Position numbers and translations under genes: made by a program
The notes under the pieces: model-generated
Told to the model about the DNA's origin: nothing
Databases searched by the model: none
Seen by the model: the letters and a program-made list of their open reading frames with translations, nothing else
Origin: Eubacterium sp.
Lineage (GTDB): Bacteria > Bacillota > Clostridia > Lachnospirales > Lachnospiraceae
Direction: 5' to 3'
Assembly (NCBI GenBank): GCA_017433615.1
Contig: JAFRGW010000066.1
Coordinates: 1-48,110 of the forward strand
DNA: 48,110 bases
Shown: in pieces, positions 16,099 through 24,915 of the stretch
Numbering within the stretch: the first letter of the stretch is position 1
Layout of the letters: every line of letters starts with the position of its first letter

Positions 16099-16791
16099 AT
16101 GGCGAGAAAAGTTCTGGTTGTAGATGACGAGAAATTAATTGTAAAAGGCATTACATTCTCACTGCAGCAGGAGGGCATGGAGACTGATGTCGCCTATGAC
16201 GGCGAGGAAGCCCTGCAGATGGCAAAGGACAATGATTATGACGTGATTCTGCTGGATCTGATGCTGCCGAAGATGGACGGTCTGGAAGTCTGCCAGCAGA
16301 TTCGCGGATTTTCCAATGTACCGATCATTATGCTGACGGCAAAGGGCGAGGACATGGACAAGATTCTCGGCCTTGAATATGGTGCGGATGATTATATCAC
16401 CAAGCCGTTCAATATTCTTGAAGTAAAAGCAAGAATCAAGGCCATCATGCGCCGGTCAAAACGCACGCATGAGGAAGAGGAACAGGCCCGCGTCGTGACA
16501 GCAGGTGATCTCAGACTGGACGTGGATTCCCGCCGTGTATTTATTGAAGGGAAAGAAGTGAACCTGACGGCGAAAGAATTCGATGTGCTCAAACTTCTCG
16601 TTTTCAATCCGAACAAAGTATACAGCCGTGAAAATCTGCTCAATATCGTCTGGGGATATGAATATCCGGGTGATGTCAGAACGGTTGACGTGCATATCCG
16701 GCGTCTGCGTGAGAAGATCGAGAACAATCCGTCCGATCCGAAATACGTCCACACGAAGTGGGGCGTTGGCTACTATTTCCAGAGTCAGTGA
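16099..16791 (+). CDS. OmpR-family response regulator
   Basis: This 230-residue protein has an N-terminal receiver domain (VLVVDDEKLI acidic pair, phospho-acceptor Asp in ILLDLMLPKMDG, Lys in TKPF). A C-terminal winged-helix OmpR domain follows (LTAKEFDVLKLL, then DVHIRRLREKIE). It closely resembles WalR/PhoP-type regulators of cell-wall or stress genes. It sits 30 bp after comEA and ends in a terminator. The most likely partner kinase starts 2.9 kb downstream, beyond two inserted transporter genes. Its targets are unknown. Confidence 0.92.
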   Translation: MARKVLVVDDEKLIVKGITFSLQQEGMETDVAYDGEEALQMAKDNDYDVILLDLMLPKMDGLEVCQQIRGFSNVPIIMLTAKGEDMDKILGLEYGADDYITKPFNILEVKARIKAIMRRSKRTHEEEEQARVVTAGDLRLDVDSRRVFIEGKEVNLTAKEFDVLKLLVFNPNKVYSRENLLNIVWGYEYPGDVRTVDVHIRRLREKIENNPSDPKYVHTKWGVGYYFQSQ

Positions 16792-16795
16792 AAAG

Positions 16796-16825
16796 AAGAA
16801 CCGCCGTGAGGCGGTTCTTTTATTT
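16796..16825. terminator. terminator between response regulator and CLC gene
   Basis: AAGAACCGCC (16796-16805) pairs with GGCGGTTCTT (16810-16819) around GTGA and is followed by a T-rich tail. The tail overlaps the 3' end of the convergent CLC gene. Confidence 0.85.
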
Positions 16826-18082
16826 TGTCTGCCGGTTGATATACGTGTTACGGAACTTGGAGTAAACGATTTTCTGGCTGGCATAGACGCTGTAGTAGCC
16901 GGAAAAAGCATAGCTGAGCGCGATTGTGATGAGGTAGTAGGGCATACCGGAGTAGCCGAACATCTCGAAGCAGAGCAGCAGAGATGCAATCGGACAGTTG
17001 GTGATGCCGCAGAACAGTGCTGCCATGCCGATTGCGGCACACATCGGCTGGTCAAAGCCGAACGTTGTCGCAAACGTGCAGCCGAAGGTGGCGCCGATAA
17101 ACAGGGAGGGTACGATTTCGCCGCCTTTATAACCAGCGCTCATGGTCAGGGTCGTAAACAGTATTTTCGCAAGAAAAGCCCAGGCCGGAACACTGCCGCG
17201 GAAAGACCGTTCAATGATATCCATGCCGGCGCCGTTGAACATCATTCCGCCGGAGAGCATGGTCAGGAAGGCAACCAGGCAGCCGGCGACAGCAATGCGC
17301 ACGTACGGATTCGGGAAAAACCGTTTGTACAGTTCTCCGCCTTTGTGCAGTGATACACAGAAAAGGATGCTGATCAATGCACACAAAATGGTCAGAACAC
17401 CGCAGAGTACTGCGTGCGGCACCGTGAAGTCCGGCGTAATATACATCTGAAAAGCATCCGGCTGCGTGCCGAGCCGGACAGCCAGTGCGTTCGCTGTCAG
17501 TGCCGAAAGTGCACATGGCACGAGGGCGGCATAATACAGGACGCCGATGCTGGAGATCTCCATTGCGAGAAAAGCGGCAGACAGCGGCGTGCCAAACAGC
17601 GCGGCAAAGGCGGCACTCATGCCGCACATGGTGATGATTTTCCGGTCTCCTTCGTGAAAATGGAAGAGGTATCCCATGTTCTGGCCGATACATCCGCCGA
17701 TCTGGAGCGCCGCGCTTTCTCTGCCTGCAGAGCCGCCAAACAGATGCGTGACGGCAGTGGCAAAGAAGATGAGCGGCGCCTTGACAGGCCGCACACGGTC
17801 ATTTCCGGTGATGGCGGAGATCACCTGATTGGTGCCGCGGTCATTTACTTCACCGCAGAGTTGATAGACCCACACAATCAGGAGACCGCCTGCCGGCAGG
17901 AGCAGAACCAGCCAGGGGTGTGATACGCGCGTTTCTGTGACAAAGTGCAGAACATGGTAAAAAGCGGCGCCGACTGCGCCGATAATCAGACCGATACATT
18001 CTGCGGTCAGAATCCATTTTCCAAGATAAATGAGATTGACCATCAGTGCGTGTTTTGGGATTTTATGAAATAGATTATTCAT
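16820..18082 (-). CDS. CLC-family anion transporter, resembling the fluoride-exporting CLC-F branch
   Basis: This 420-residue membrane protein has about 10-12 hydrophobic segments. The CLC signature is present as FGGSAGRESAALQIGG, with the gating Glu in GRES where chloride-type CLCs have GREGP. The region before it reads DRGTNQVISAI rather than the chloride-binding GSGIP. A later GYKGGEIVPSLFIGATFG supplies the second half-site. These substitutions resemble the fluoride/proton antiporters (CLC-F) more than ClcA chloride exchangers. I see no fluoride riboswitch in its short leader. It reads opposite to its neighbours and lies inside the otherwise contiguous competence/two-component block. Confidence 0.82.
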   Translation of the reverse strand: MNNLFHKIPKHALMVNLIYLGKWILTAECIGLIIGAVGAAFYHVLHFVTETRVSHPWLVLLLPAGGLLIVWVYQLCGEVNDRGTNQVISAITGNDRVRPVKAPLIFFATAVTHLFGGSAGRESAALQIGGCIGQNMGYLFHFHEGDRKIITMCGMSAAFAALFGTPLSAAFLAMEISSIGVLYYAALVPCALSALTANALAVRLGTQPDAFQMYITPDFTVPHAVLCGVLTILCALISILFCVSLHKGGELYKRFFPNPYVRIAVAGCLVAFLTMLSGGMMFNGAGMDIIERSFRGSVPAWAFLAKILFTTLTMSAGYKGGEIVPSLFIGATFGCTFATTFGFDQPMCAAIGMAALFCGITNCPIASLLLCFEMFGYSGMPYYLITIALSYAFSGYYSVYASQKIVYSKFRNTYINRQTK

Positions 18083-18185
18083 TGTTTTGATCAGGATATG
18101 ATACAGGAGCCCGCAAAAAAAACGGGGCGGTCATCAGTGCTTCATACAGTATAGCACAGTCTAATAAAAGGAAAAGAAAAAAACA

Positions 18186-18215
18186 TTGACAGATGCCATT
18201 TTCAGACGCTATAAT
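18186..18215 (+). promoter_or_regulatory. consensus promoter of the MFS gene
   Basis: TTGACA (18186-18191) and TATAAT (18210-18215) are both perfect, with an 18-bp spacer. Transcription would start near 18222. A terminator-like hairpin begins about 8 nt later. Confidence 0.8.
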
Positions 18216-18229
18216 AGCGGCTGTCGAGT

Positions 18230-18278
18230 AGCGAAAGTGCGTAAATCCGGACACGGGTTTGCGCATTTTCGCTTTTTA
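18230..18278 (+). terminator. attenuator-like hairpin in the MFS leader
   Basis: AGCGAAA (18230-18236) pairs with TTTCGCT (18267-18273), extended inside by TGCG/CGCA, and is followed by five or six T. It lies between the strong promoter and the MFS start codon, so most transcripts should end here unless something prevents folding. No leader peptide or known riboswitch is recognised. Confidence 0.6.
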
Positions 18279-18304
18279 TCATGGAATGAGGAGTGTAAGA
18301 ACAG

Positions 18305-19519
18305 ATGGCTGAACAAACAAACACAAAACTCTGGAACCGGGATTTTGTCCTGATCATTGTCATTAATTTTCTTGTATTCATGAATCACATTATGATTTTG
18401 AATACCTTTCCGATGTTTCTGGAAACGCTTCATATGGATGAAGGCGTTGCCGGCATCGCCGCGCTGGCCTTTTCGGTCGTGGCGGTTGTGCTGCGTCCGA
18501 TCATCGGGTGGCTTTTGAATAACGGGAAGAGGAAGAGCATCCTGGTCATCGGACTTGCCGGCATGTTTCTGATGCCGGTCGGTTATTTCTTTGCAGATGT
18601 TGTAGCCGGACTTGGATACGCATTGACAGCAGCAGTGGTTCTGGCACTTACCTGCCGTATGATTCACGGTGCCGCACTGGCGTTTTCCAATACGACAACG
18701 GCAACCATCGCCAGCGATGCGCTGCCGCAGGCACGTTTTGCAGAGGGAATGGGATATTTTGGAATGGCAACAGCCCTTGCGACATCCATCGCACCGGCCC
18801 TGAGCCTGAAGCTGATCACGATCAGTTTCCGCACCATGTTCCTGACGGCATCTGCATTTATGGCAGCTGCATTTGTGCTTTTCCTTCTGATGCAGACACA
18901 TGCCCGCCCGGTTGAAAAGAAGCAGCCGCTGACCCTGAAAGGGCTGATCGATCCGGATGCAGTTCCGGCATCGGCAATCTGCCTGATATTTCTTCTGACA
19001 TGGGGCGCGCTGGAGAACTTCCTGTCCAAATTCGCACTGGAAAATAATCTGCCGTCCGGCGGGGTGTTCTTTCTGATTACGGCAGTGATGCTTGTGCTGG
19101 TACGTTTTGCACTGGGTTCACTGGCGGACAAAATGGGAGAGGGAATCTTCGTCTACAGCTGTAATCTGGCCATGCTAGCAGCATTTCTTCTGCTCGCGCT
19201 GGTGCCGGGGCGGGTTACATTTTATATTGCGGCTGTTCTTGCAGGCTATGCGTTTGGCGGTATTGAGCCCGCCCTGCAGTCCATGGCAGTCCATATCGCA
19301 CCGCCGGAACGGCGCGGAAGTGCCAATTCGACCTTCCTGTGTGCCTATGACATCGGACTCGGGTGCGGCGGCGGTATTGCCGGTGTCCTGATCTCCTCGG
19401 CCGGGTACCGCACCATGTACCTGGTGGTCGGCGCCGCGACGATTCTGTCAGTCCTGCTTTACGTGTTCTGGGGAAGAAATCACCCATCTTCCCTGCGGTT
19501 TACGCACAAGGAGAGATGA
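18305..19519 (+). CDS. major facilitator superfamily transporter
   Basis: This 404-residue membrane protein has about 12 hydrophobic segments. MFS features include the loop between helices 2 and 3 (GWLLNNGKRKSILVIGLAG in a degenerate form of GxLaDrxGRk) and the equivalent second-half loop GSLADKMGEG. The RMIHGAALAFSNTTTATIAS stretch recalls drug or sugar exporters of the DHA/SET type. The substrate is not predictable. Its strong promoter followed by a terminator-like hairpin suggests induced expression by antitermination. It lies with the CLC gene between the response regulator and the kinase. Confidence 0.88.
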   Translation: MAEQTNTKLWNRDFVLIIVINFLVFMNHIMILNTFPMFLETLHMDEGVAGIAALAFSVVAVVLRPIIGWLLNNGKRKSILVIGLAGMFLMPVGYFFADVVAGLGYALTAAVVLALTCRMIHGAALAFSNTTTATIASDALPQARFAEGMGYFGMATALATSIAPALSLKLITISFRTMFLTASAFMAAAFVLFLLMQTHARPVEKKQPLTLKGLIDPDAVPASAICLIFLLTWGALENFLSKFALENNLPSGGVFFLITAVMLVLVRFALGSLADKMGEGIFVYSCNLAMLAAFLLLALVPGRVTFYIAAVLAGYAFGGIEPALQSMAVHIAPPERRGSANSTFLCAYDIGLGCGGGIAGVLISSAGYRTMYLVVGAATILSVLLYVFWGRNHPSSLRFTHKER

Positions 19520-19576
19520 GCAGGCTTTTGCTGTGCATACAGCATGTCCTGACGGAATAGAAAGATTACATAAAAC

Positions 19577-19606
19577 TTGTCATATGTGAAGCGAGTGTGC
19601 TATAAT
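19577..19606 (+). promoter_or_regulatory. promoter of the kinase-GerMN-comEC unit
   Basis: TTGTCA (19577-19582) and TATAAT (19601-19606), with TG one base before the -10, are separated by 18 bp. The expected start (about 19613) falls inside the 5' arm of the next hairpin. Confidence 0.75.
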
Positions 19607-19608
19607 CG

Positions 19609-19660
19609 AACCCGGGATCTGCTTCTGATACATCAGAAGGCAGATGCCGGGTTATTTTAT
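19609..19660 (+). terminator. terminator of the MFS gene, overlapping the kinase transcription start
   Basis: AACCCGG (19609-19615) pairs with CCGGGTT (19647-19653). Inner pairs are ATCTGC/GCAGAT and TCTGA/TCAGA, and the tail is ATTTTAT. Read-through MFS RNA forms the full hairpin. RNA starting at the 19577-19606 promoter would lack most of the outer 5' arm. Confidence 0.65.
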
Positions 19661-19670
19661 CTCAGTTGGA

Positions 19671-19702
19671 AAGCTTCCCGCTTCTATAAGCGGCGGGACT
19701 TG
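19671..19702. repeat. IS200/IS605-like palindrome
   Basis: CCCGCTT (19677-19683) pairs with AAGCGGCGGG (19688-19697), followed by ACTTGAAAT. The same layout (CCCGCC/T, loop, GGCGGTGGG, then T-TTGAA) occurs three times in tandem at 41656-41794. It resembles end hairpins of IS200/IS605-type elements, but no transposase is nearby. Confidence 0.45.
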
Positions 19703-19724
19703 AAATAAAAAGGAATTCCAGAAC

Positions 19725-21173
19725 ATGTTTTCCAGAATCTTACACAGTGACAAATTTAAAATTCTGCGCTCGCTCAGGTTCCGCATTATGATTCTGATCT
19801 GCGTGATGGGAATCATCCCTGCGATCATTCTCGAGACGGTCATTTTGCGCAGCCAGGAGAATCATGCAATCTCACAGCGCACCATTGCTGTAAAAAGTCA
19901 GTGCTCCATTCTCTGTGACCAGCTGGTTAATCTGGATTATCTGAATGATCCTTCCAACGACGTGATTAACGGAGAACTGAGTATTCTGACCAATATGTAC
20001 GGCGGACGTATCATGATCATCAACCGGGATTATCGGATTATCAAAGATACGTTCAATCTTGACAAAGGAAAATTTATTCTGTCGGACCGGGTTGTGCGCT
20101 GTTTTGACGGGGAGGAGACAGACCAGCTGGATGCCCGTAATCAGTTTGTCGATATAACGCTCGCAATCAAGGATACGGCAGCTGAGAACGCGGAGGTGCG
20201 CGGCGTAATGGTAGTCAGTGTCTCGCTGACAGAGATTCAGATCAGCAGGGATCTGATGGAGCGCCGCGGCATGATTGCACTGACGATCATTATTTTCATT
20301 ATTTTGCTGCTGAGCTTCCTGCTCTCGGGGATCCTGGTCAAACCATTTGAAAAGATTACGGATTCAATCGAGGGTCTGACGGAAGGTTATCTGGAAGAAC
20401 AGATTTCGGTCAGAGACTATCTGGAGACAGAACTGATTACAAATGCATTTAACAGGATGCTCAAACGGATTAAGGTACTGGATGATTCGCGCGAGGAATT
20501 TGTCTCAAATGTCTCACATGAACTGAAGACACCGCTGGCCTCCATCAAAGTTCTGGCGGACGCACTGAACAGCCAGCCCGATGTCCCGCTGGAACAGTAC
20601 CAGGAGTTTATGAAGGATATCTCTTCAGAGATCGACCGCGAGAACCAGATTATTACAGATCTGCTGTCGCTGGTTAAGATGGACAGGAAGGCACTGGATC
20701 TGAATATTGAGACGGTGAATATTAACGATCTGATCGGCCTGATCATGAAACGTCTGACGCCGATCGCAAAACTGCGGAATGTTGAACTGACGTTTGACAG
20801 TTTCCGGCCGGTCAATGCCGAGGTGGATCAGACCAAGATTGCGCTGGCTTTCTCAAATCTGGTGGAAAATGCCATCAAATACAATCAGCCGGAAGGCGGC
20901 TGGGTGCGGATCTCGCTGAATGCAGATCACAAATATTTTTACGTGACTGTGGCGGATTCCGGAATCGGGATTCCTGAAGAATCGCAGGATCATATTTTCG
21001 AGCGTTTCTACCGTGTGGACAAGAGTCATTCCCGTGAAATCGGGGGAACAGGACTCGGCCTTGCGATCACCAGAAATGCGATCGTCATGCACCGCGGTGC
21101 CATTAAGGTTCACTCGAAACCAGGCGAGGGAACGACATTCTCAGTCCGGATCCCGCTGGTTTATATTGCCTGA
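19725..21173 (+). CDS. membrane sensor histidine kinase (HAMP-HisKA-HATPase)
   Basis: This 482-residue kinase has two membrane helices (about 21-43 and 178-202) enclosing an extracellular sensor domain of about 135 residues. A HAMP linker follows. The HisKA box carries the phospho-His in SNVSHELKTPLASI. The HATPase domain has the N-box NLVENAIKYN, the G1 box DSGIGIPEE, the F-box IFERFYRVDK and the G2 box GGTGLGLAI. It resembles WalK-like kinases and is the probable partner of the OmpR-type regulator at 16099. It heads a unit with the GerMN lipoprotein (15 bp gap) and comEC, suggesting that envelope state is the sensed input. Confidence 0.92.
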   Translation: MFSRILHSDKFKILRSLRFRIMILICVMGIIPAIILETVILRSQENHAISQRTIAVKSQCSILCDQLVNLDYLNDPSNDVINGELSILTNMYGGRIMIINRDYRIIKDTFNLDKGKFILSDRVVRCFDGEETDQLDARNQFVDITLAIKDTAAENAEVRGVMVVSVSLTEIQISRDLMERRGMIALTIIIFIILLLSFLLSGILVKPFEKITDSIEGLTEGYLEEQISVRDYLETELITNAFNRMLKRIKVLDDSREEFVSNVSHELKTPLASIKVLADALNSQPDVPLEQYQEFMKDISSEIDRENQIITDLLSLVKMDRKALDLNIETVNINDLIGLIMKRLTPIAKLRNVELTFDSFRPVNAEVDQTKIALAFSNLVENAIKYNQPEGGWVRISLNADHKYFYVTVADSGIGIPEESQDHIFERFYRVDKSHSREIGGTGLGLAITRNAIVMHRGAIKVHSKPGEGTTFSVRIPLVYIA

Positions 21174-21187
21174 GAGGAGATCATCTC

Positions 21188-22183
21188 ATGAAAAGCAGAA
21201 TGGATCAACTCTGTAAAAAAATCATATACCGAATCCGCTGTCATCACGGAAGAGCCGGATGGCAGCTGCTGGCAGTGTTGTTGATTTTTCCGCTGCTGAC
21301 ATCCTGCGGCAGAGCGTCACTGCTGGTCGACGATACGGCACAGACAGGATCTGTCAGAAGAATGTATTACATCGATGAAGATGAGAATCAGCTGAAATCG
21401 TTTGAATACAAACCGAAAAGCACAGAACCGGATGCAATGATTGAGGAACTGCTCGGTATCTGCAGACAGCCGTCGGCCGATGATGCCACGCTGCTGCCGC
21501 TTCTGCCAGAGGGAATTACAGTGGAAGATCATCATATCGAAAATGATGTTCTGCAGCTGAATATGTCGGAGTCCTATGCGGCACTGCCGGCCGTCCGTGA
21601 ACTGCTTACCAGAGCGGGACTGGTCAAAACGCTTACACAGGTCGAAACAGTCAATTACGTGGAGTTCCGGGTCGCGGGGAATCCGCTCAAAGACGGCAGC
21701 GGCACGGTGATCGGGAAATTAGGCAGGGACAGCTTTGTTGAAGATGCAAGCCGTTCCATCAATGCCTATAAGAGTGCAGTAATGCAGCTTTATTACACCA
21801 ATGAGAGCGGGACAAAGCTGCTTCCGGAGGAGCGGACGGTATATTATAATACCAGTGAACCGCTGGAGCGCGCAGTTGTCGAGGAGATTGTGCGCGGAAC
21901 GACAACGGAGGGGCATTATCCAACCATTTCGTCAGAGACAAGAATTTTAAGTGTTGCGGTTCAGGAAGGTGTGTGCTACGTCAATCTGGATGAGACATTT
22001 AATAATTCAGCGCTGAGCGTCAGTGCGGAAGTGCAGCTGTATTCGATTGTCAATGCGCTGACGGATACCTGTCATGTTTCAAGAGTGCAGTTTTCCATCA
22101 ACGGCGTCAGCAGTCTGATGTTCCGGGATTCGATGGCGCTGGATGTATCGTATGAGAAAAATGAAGCATTGATTGAGAAGTGA
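21188..22183 (+). CDS. GerMN-domain lipoprotein
   Basis: This 331-residue protein has a lipoprotein signal with lipobox LLTSC at about residue 40. Two GerMN-type domains follow (roughly 60-185 and 200-320), recognisable by the VRRMYYIDED and MQLYYTNESGTKLLPEE openings and the TVNYVEFRV/VQFSINGV strands. GerM-like domains occur in spore-germination and envelope proteins and are thought to bind the cell wall. Its place directly behind a sensor kinase suggests it is an accessory to sensing, as in LpqB-like arrangements. That role is inferred. GGAGA precedes the ATG at good spacing. Confidence 0.85.
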   Translation: MKSRMDQLCKKIIYRIRCHHGRAGWQLLAVLLIFPLLTSCGRASLLVDDTAQTGSVRRMYYIDEDENQLKSFEYKPKSTEPDAMIEELLGICRQPSADDATLLPLLPEGITVEDHHIENDVLQLNMSESYAALPAVRELLTRAGLVKTLTQVETVNYVEFRVAGNPLKDGSGTVIGKLGRDSFVEDASRSINAYKSAVMQLYYTNESGTKLLPEERTVYYNTSEPLERAVVEEIVRGTTTEGHYPTISSETRILSVAVQEGVCYVNLDETFNNSALSVSAEVQLYSIVNALTDTCHVSRVQFSINGVSSLMFRDSMALDVSYEKNEALIEK

Positions 22184-22224
22184 CACACAGATAAAAATGA
22201 AAAGAAAGCAGGCAGGAGGATATG

Positions 22225-24804
22225 ATGAAAAGACCACTGTGTGTGGTCTGGATCGGTCTGATGCTTGTGATCTGGATCCTGAAGGCGGCGGGCGCACCTG
22301 TTTTCGGTGTGCCGCGCCTTACGCCGCAGGATTGTGCGATGCTGAATGGAGAAAGGGAAGCTGAAGAAAGGACGGCCGGAACGGACACGGAGCCGCCGCC
22401 GGATTCTGTGAGGATGCAGAAAATAATATCTGCGGACAGATTGCCGGAGGGAGGTGCCTGGCTGCAGATTCGCGGCAGTGTCAGGAGCAGAAAAGAGACA
22501 GAAGCATCGTTTCAGTATGTTCTGAAAGATGTACAGGTCACACGTATCTACAGATCAGATTCAGATCTTGATTCAAAACAGAATTCAAAACAGAATTCCA
22601 ATCCATCCGGTTCGGATGAAAGGAACAGTCGTTCCGTATATTTTCCATATCTATTGCTGACAACTGAAAAAGAGACGGTCTGCAGGATCGGTGCGTATGT
22701 GCAGGGGCGCGGCAGTGTTAAACGGATTGAAGCTGCCGGCAATCCCGGCCAGTTTGACGCGCGCCGCTATTATGCATGCATGAAAATCTATTATACGATG
22801 CGGTGTGAAAGCCCTGAAGTGATCCGGGAGGGCGGCGGTCCCGCAGAGTGGACAGCACTTCTGCGCAACCGGCTGACACAGAATCTCAAAAAACTGCTGC
22901 CGGAAGAATCTGCAGGTGTTCTTGCGGGGATGCTTCTGGGTGAACGGGCTCTGCTGGACGAGGAGATCAAACGGGATTATCAGACTGGCGGAATCATGCA
23001 TATTCTGGCGATCTCCGGGCTTCATATTTCCATGCTGGGCATGGGACTGTTCATGCTGCTGCAGTATCTGTATTTTCCCATGCCGGCAGCAGCGGTGCTG
23101 TCATCGGTGTTTATGATGATATACTGCGCTCTGGTGGGAAATCCGTCCTCCGCAGTAAGGGCAATTGTTATGTTTGCCGTTACGATGGGAGCCTGGATTA
23201 CCCGGAAAAGCTATGATCTGCTGTCCGCCCTGTCACTTGCCGGGATCCTGATTCTTCTGGGCAATCCGGGATGCCTGTTCCTGTCAGGGTTTCAGCTGTC
23301 GTTTGCGGCAGTGGTCGGTACGGCTGCAGCGAATATTGTATTGCGTACTGCCGGGACACGTATAAAGGAAGCAAGGTATGCTGCAGGGAAGGTGCCGGCA
23401 GGGGACCGTAATTTGATTCTGCAGGCCGGACAGTATTGTGCACGCGCAGCAGGCAGCTATCTGATTCTGTCAGCTGTTACAATGCCGCTGATCGCATATT
23501 ACTATTATGAGATTCCGCTGCTTGGATTTCTTACAAACCTGGTGATCCTGCCGATGACGGGTCCCGTTCTGGCACTCGGGGCAGCTGGCTGTGCAGCAAG
23601 TCTGTTTTCACTGTTTCTGGCAGGCGTTGTTCTGTTTCCGGTGCATCTCTGTCTGCAGATTTCGGGGAAGCTGCTGCACATGCTGCGGTACATTCCTTAC
23701 AGCATGTGGATCTGCGGCCGGCCGGGAATTCTGCAAATTGTTCTGTACTATGTGCTGCTGGCGGCCGCGTTATGGATGGTGTGCAGACAGGAGAGCACGG
23801 CAGCTGCTGACAGATGGCAGCGCATACCGGCCGCAGAACAGAATGCAGTCATCCGGGCGGAGCAAAATGGTTCTTTTTCGAAACAGGCCGTTCTGGCGGC
23901 TGTCCTCATGACAGGTGCGCTGCTCGTGTTGCTGTTTCGATGGCCGCCGGCATTTTCCTTCACGGCACTGGATGTCGGCCAGGGAGACGGTCTGGTAATA
24001 CAGAACAGGAGACAGTCCGTATTTCTGGTCGACGGCGGCAGTACGAGCGTCGATCAGGTCGGAAAATACCGGATCATACCATACCTGAAATCACAGGGAA
24101 TCCGCAGAATTGACGGTATCTGGATCAGTCATGAGGACCAGGATCATATCAGCGGTGTAATTGAACTGCTGGAAGCAGCTGCAGACGGAAGTTTGTTCAT
24201 GCAGGTGAAGGCATTATATCTTCCGGTATGGATGAAAGATACAGAAACGGGCGCAATGTTTGAAGCGCTTTGTGAGAAGAGCGGAACGGCTGTCCGGTAT
24301 GCTGCAAGAGGGGACAGCCTTACGGCAGGTGCTCTGCAGATCCGGGTTTTGTATCCGCTGCCGGTGACAAAATCCGGCGGGAATGAAGGATCCATGGTTC
24401 TGCGCGTTTCTTACCGGCGGTTTGCCCTGCTTCTGACCGGGGATCTGGAGGGAGAAGGGGAGGAGGAACTGCTGACGGCAGAAGCCCCTGCTGCAGAATT
24501 ACCGGAAGCGGAATATTCCCGGAGGGACCGGAACAGCCGTGTCGGCAGTGATCTGCAGGATATCGACTGCCTTAAGGTTGCCCATCACGGATCAAAAAAC
24601 GCGTCTGCGGAACGGTTTCTGGATCTGGCACAGCCGAAGCTGGCCGTTATTTCGGCGGGCAAAAACAACCGGTACGGACATCCGCATGCAGAACTTCTGA
24701 ACAGGCTGGAACAGCGGGGAGCACAGATATTCCGGACGGATCAGGGGGGCGCTGTAAGGGTAACAGCGGAAGGAAAAAAGATCCGGGTGGAAACATATTT
24801 ATAA
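22225..24804 (+). CDS. comEC: competence channel protein ComEC/Rec2
   Basis: This protein has 859 residues from the second of two adjacent ATGs (22222 is the other), which is better spaced from AGGAGG. After an N-terminal membrane anchor and an OB-like region come the Competence-domain helices (about 220-530), with the LAISGLHISMLGMGLFMLL signature. The C-terminal metallo-beta-lactamase-like nuclease domain has LDVGQGDGLVIQ, SHEDQDHISG and VAHHGSKNA. ComEC conducts single-stranded DNA across the membrane and may degrade the other strand. A Ser/Asn/Asp-rich stretch near residue 115 is low complexity. It ends the kinase-GerMN-comEC unit. Confidence 0.93.
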   Translation: MKRPLCVVWIGLMLVIWILKAAGAPVFGVPRLTPQDCAMLNGEREAEERTAGTDTEPPPDSVRMQKIISADRLPEGGAWLQIRGSVRSRKETEASFQYVLKDVQVTRIYRSDSDLDSKQNSKQNSNPSGSDERNSRSVYFPYLLLTTEKETVCRIGAYVQGRGSVKRIEAAGNPGQFDARRYYACMKIYYTMRCESPEVIREGGGPAEWTALLRNRLTQNLKKLLPEESAGVLAGMLLGERALLDEEIKRDYQTGGIMHILAISGLHISMLGMGLFMLLQYLYFPMPAAAVLSSVFMMIYCALVGNPSSAVRAIVMFAVTMGAWITRKSYDLLSALSLAGILILLGNPGCLFLSGFQLSFAAVVGTAAANIVLRTAGTRIKEARYAAGKVPAGDRNLILQAGQYCARAAGSYLILSAVTMPLIAYYYYEIPLLGFLTNLVILPMTGPVLALGAAGCAASLFSLFLAGVVLFPVHLCLQISGKLLHMLRYIPYSMWICGRPGILQIVLYYVLLAAALWMVCRQESTAAADRWQRIPAAEQNAVIRAEQNGSFSKQAVLAAVLMTGALLVLLFRWPPAFSFTALDVGQGDGLVIQNRRQSVFLVDGGSTSVDQVGKYRIIPYLKSQGIRRIDGIWISHEDQDHISGVIELLEAAADGSLFMQVKALYLPVWMKDTETGAMFEALCEKSGTAVRYAARGDSLTAGALQIRVLYPLPVTKSGGNEGSMVLRVSYRRFALLLTGDLEGEGEEELLTAEAPAAELPEAEYSRRDRNSRVGSDLQDIDCLKVAHHGSKNASAERFLDLAQPKLAVISAGKNNRYGHPHAELLNRLEQRGAQIFRTDQGGAVRVTAEGKKIRVETYL

Positions 24805-24849
24805 GCAGTTATGAATCCTTTGCGATCAATGTGTCCGGGCGTGTATGGC

Positions 24850-24878
24850 TTGCACTTTTTGCGGATGGCATTTATAAT
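24850..24878 (+). promoter_or_regulatory. promoter of the DMT exporter gene
   Basis: TTGCAC (24850-24855) and TATAAT (24873-24878) have a 17-bp spacer, 38 bp before the preferred start codon. Confidence 0.7.
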
Positions 24879-24915
24879 CATCGTTTGATAATAAATGAAA
24901 ATGAGGTTGCATGAT

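Noticed and set aside
18083-18190. Fluoride (crcB) riboswitch before the CLC gene
   Set aside because: A CTGATGAC string occurs on the minus strand, but the leader from the extended -10 element is too short and lacks the 5' GGNGATGG part.
19609-19702. A classical riboswitch with antiterminator in the kinase leader
   Set aside because: The two hairpins do not form a convincing exclusive pairing, and the first is better explained as the MFS terminator overlapping the promoter start.
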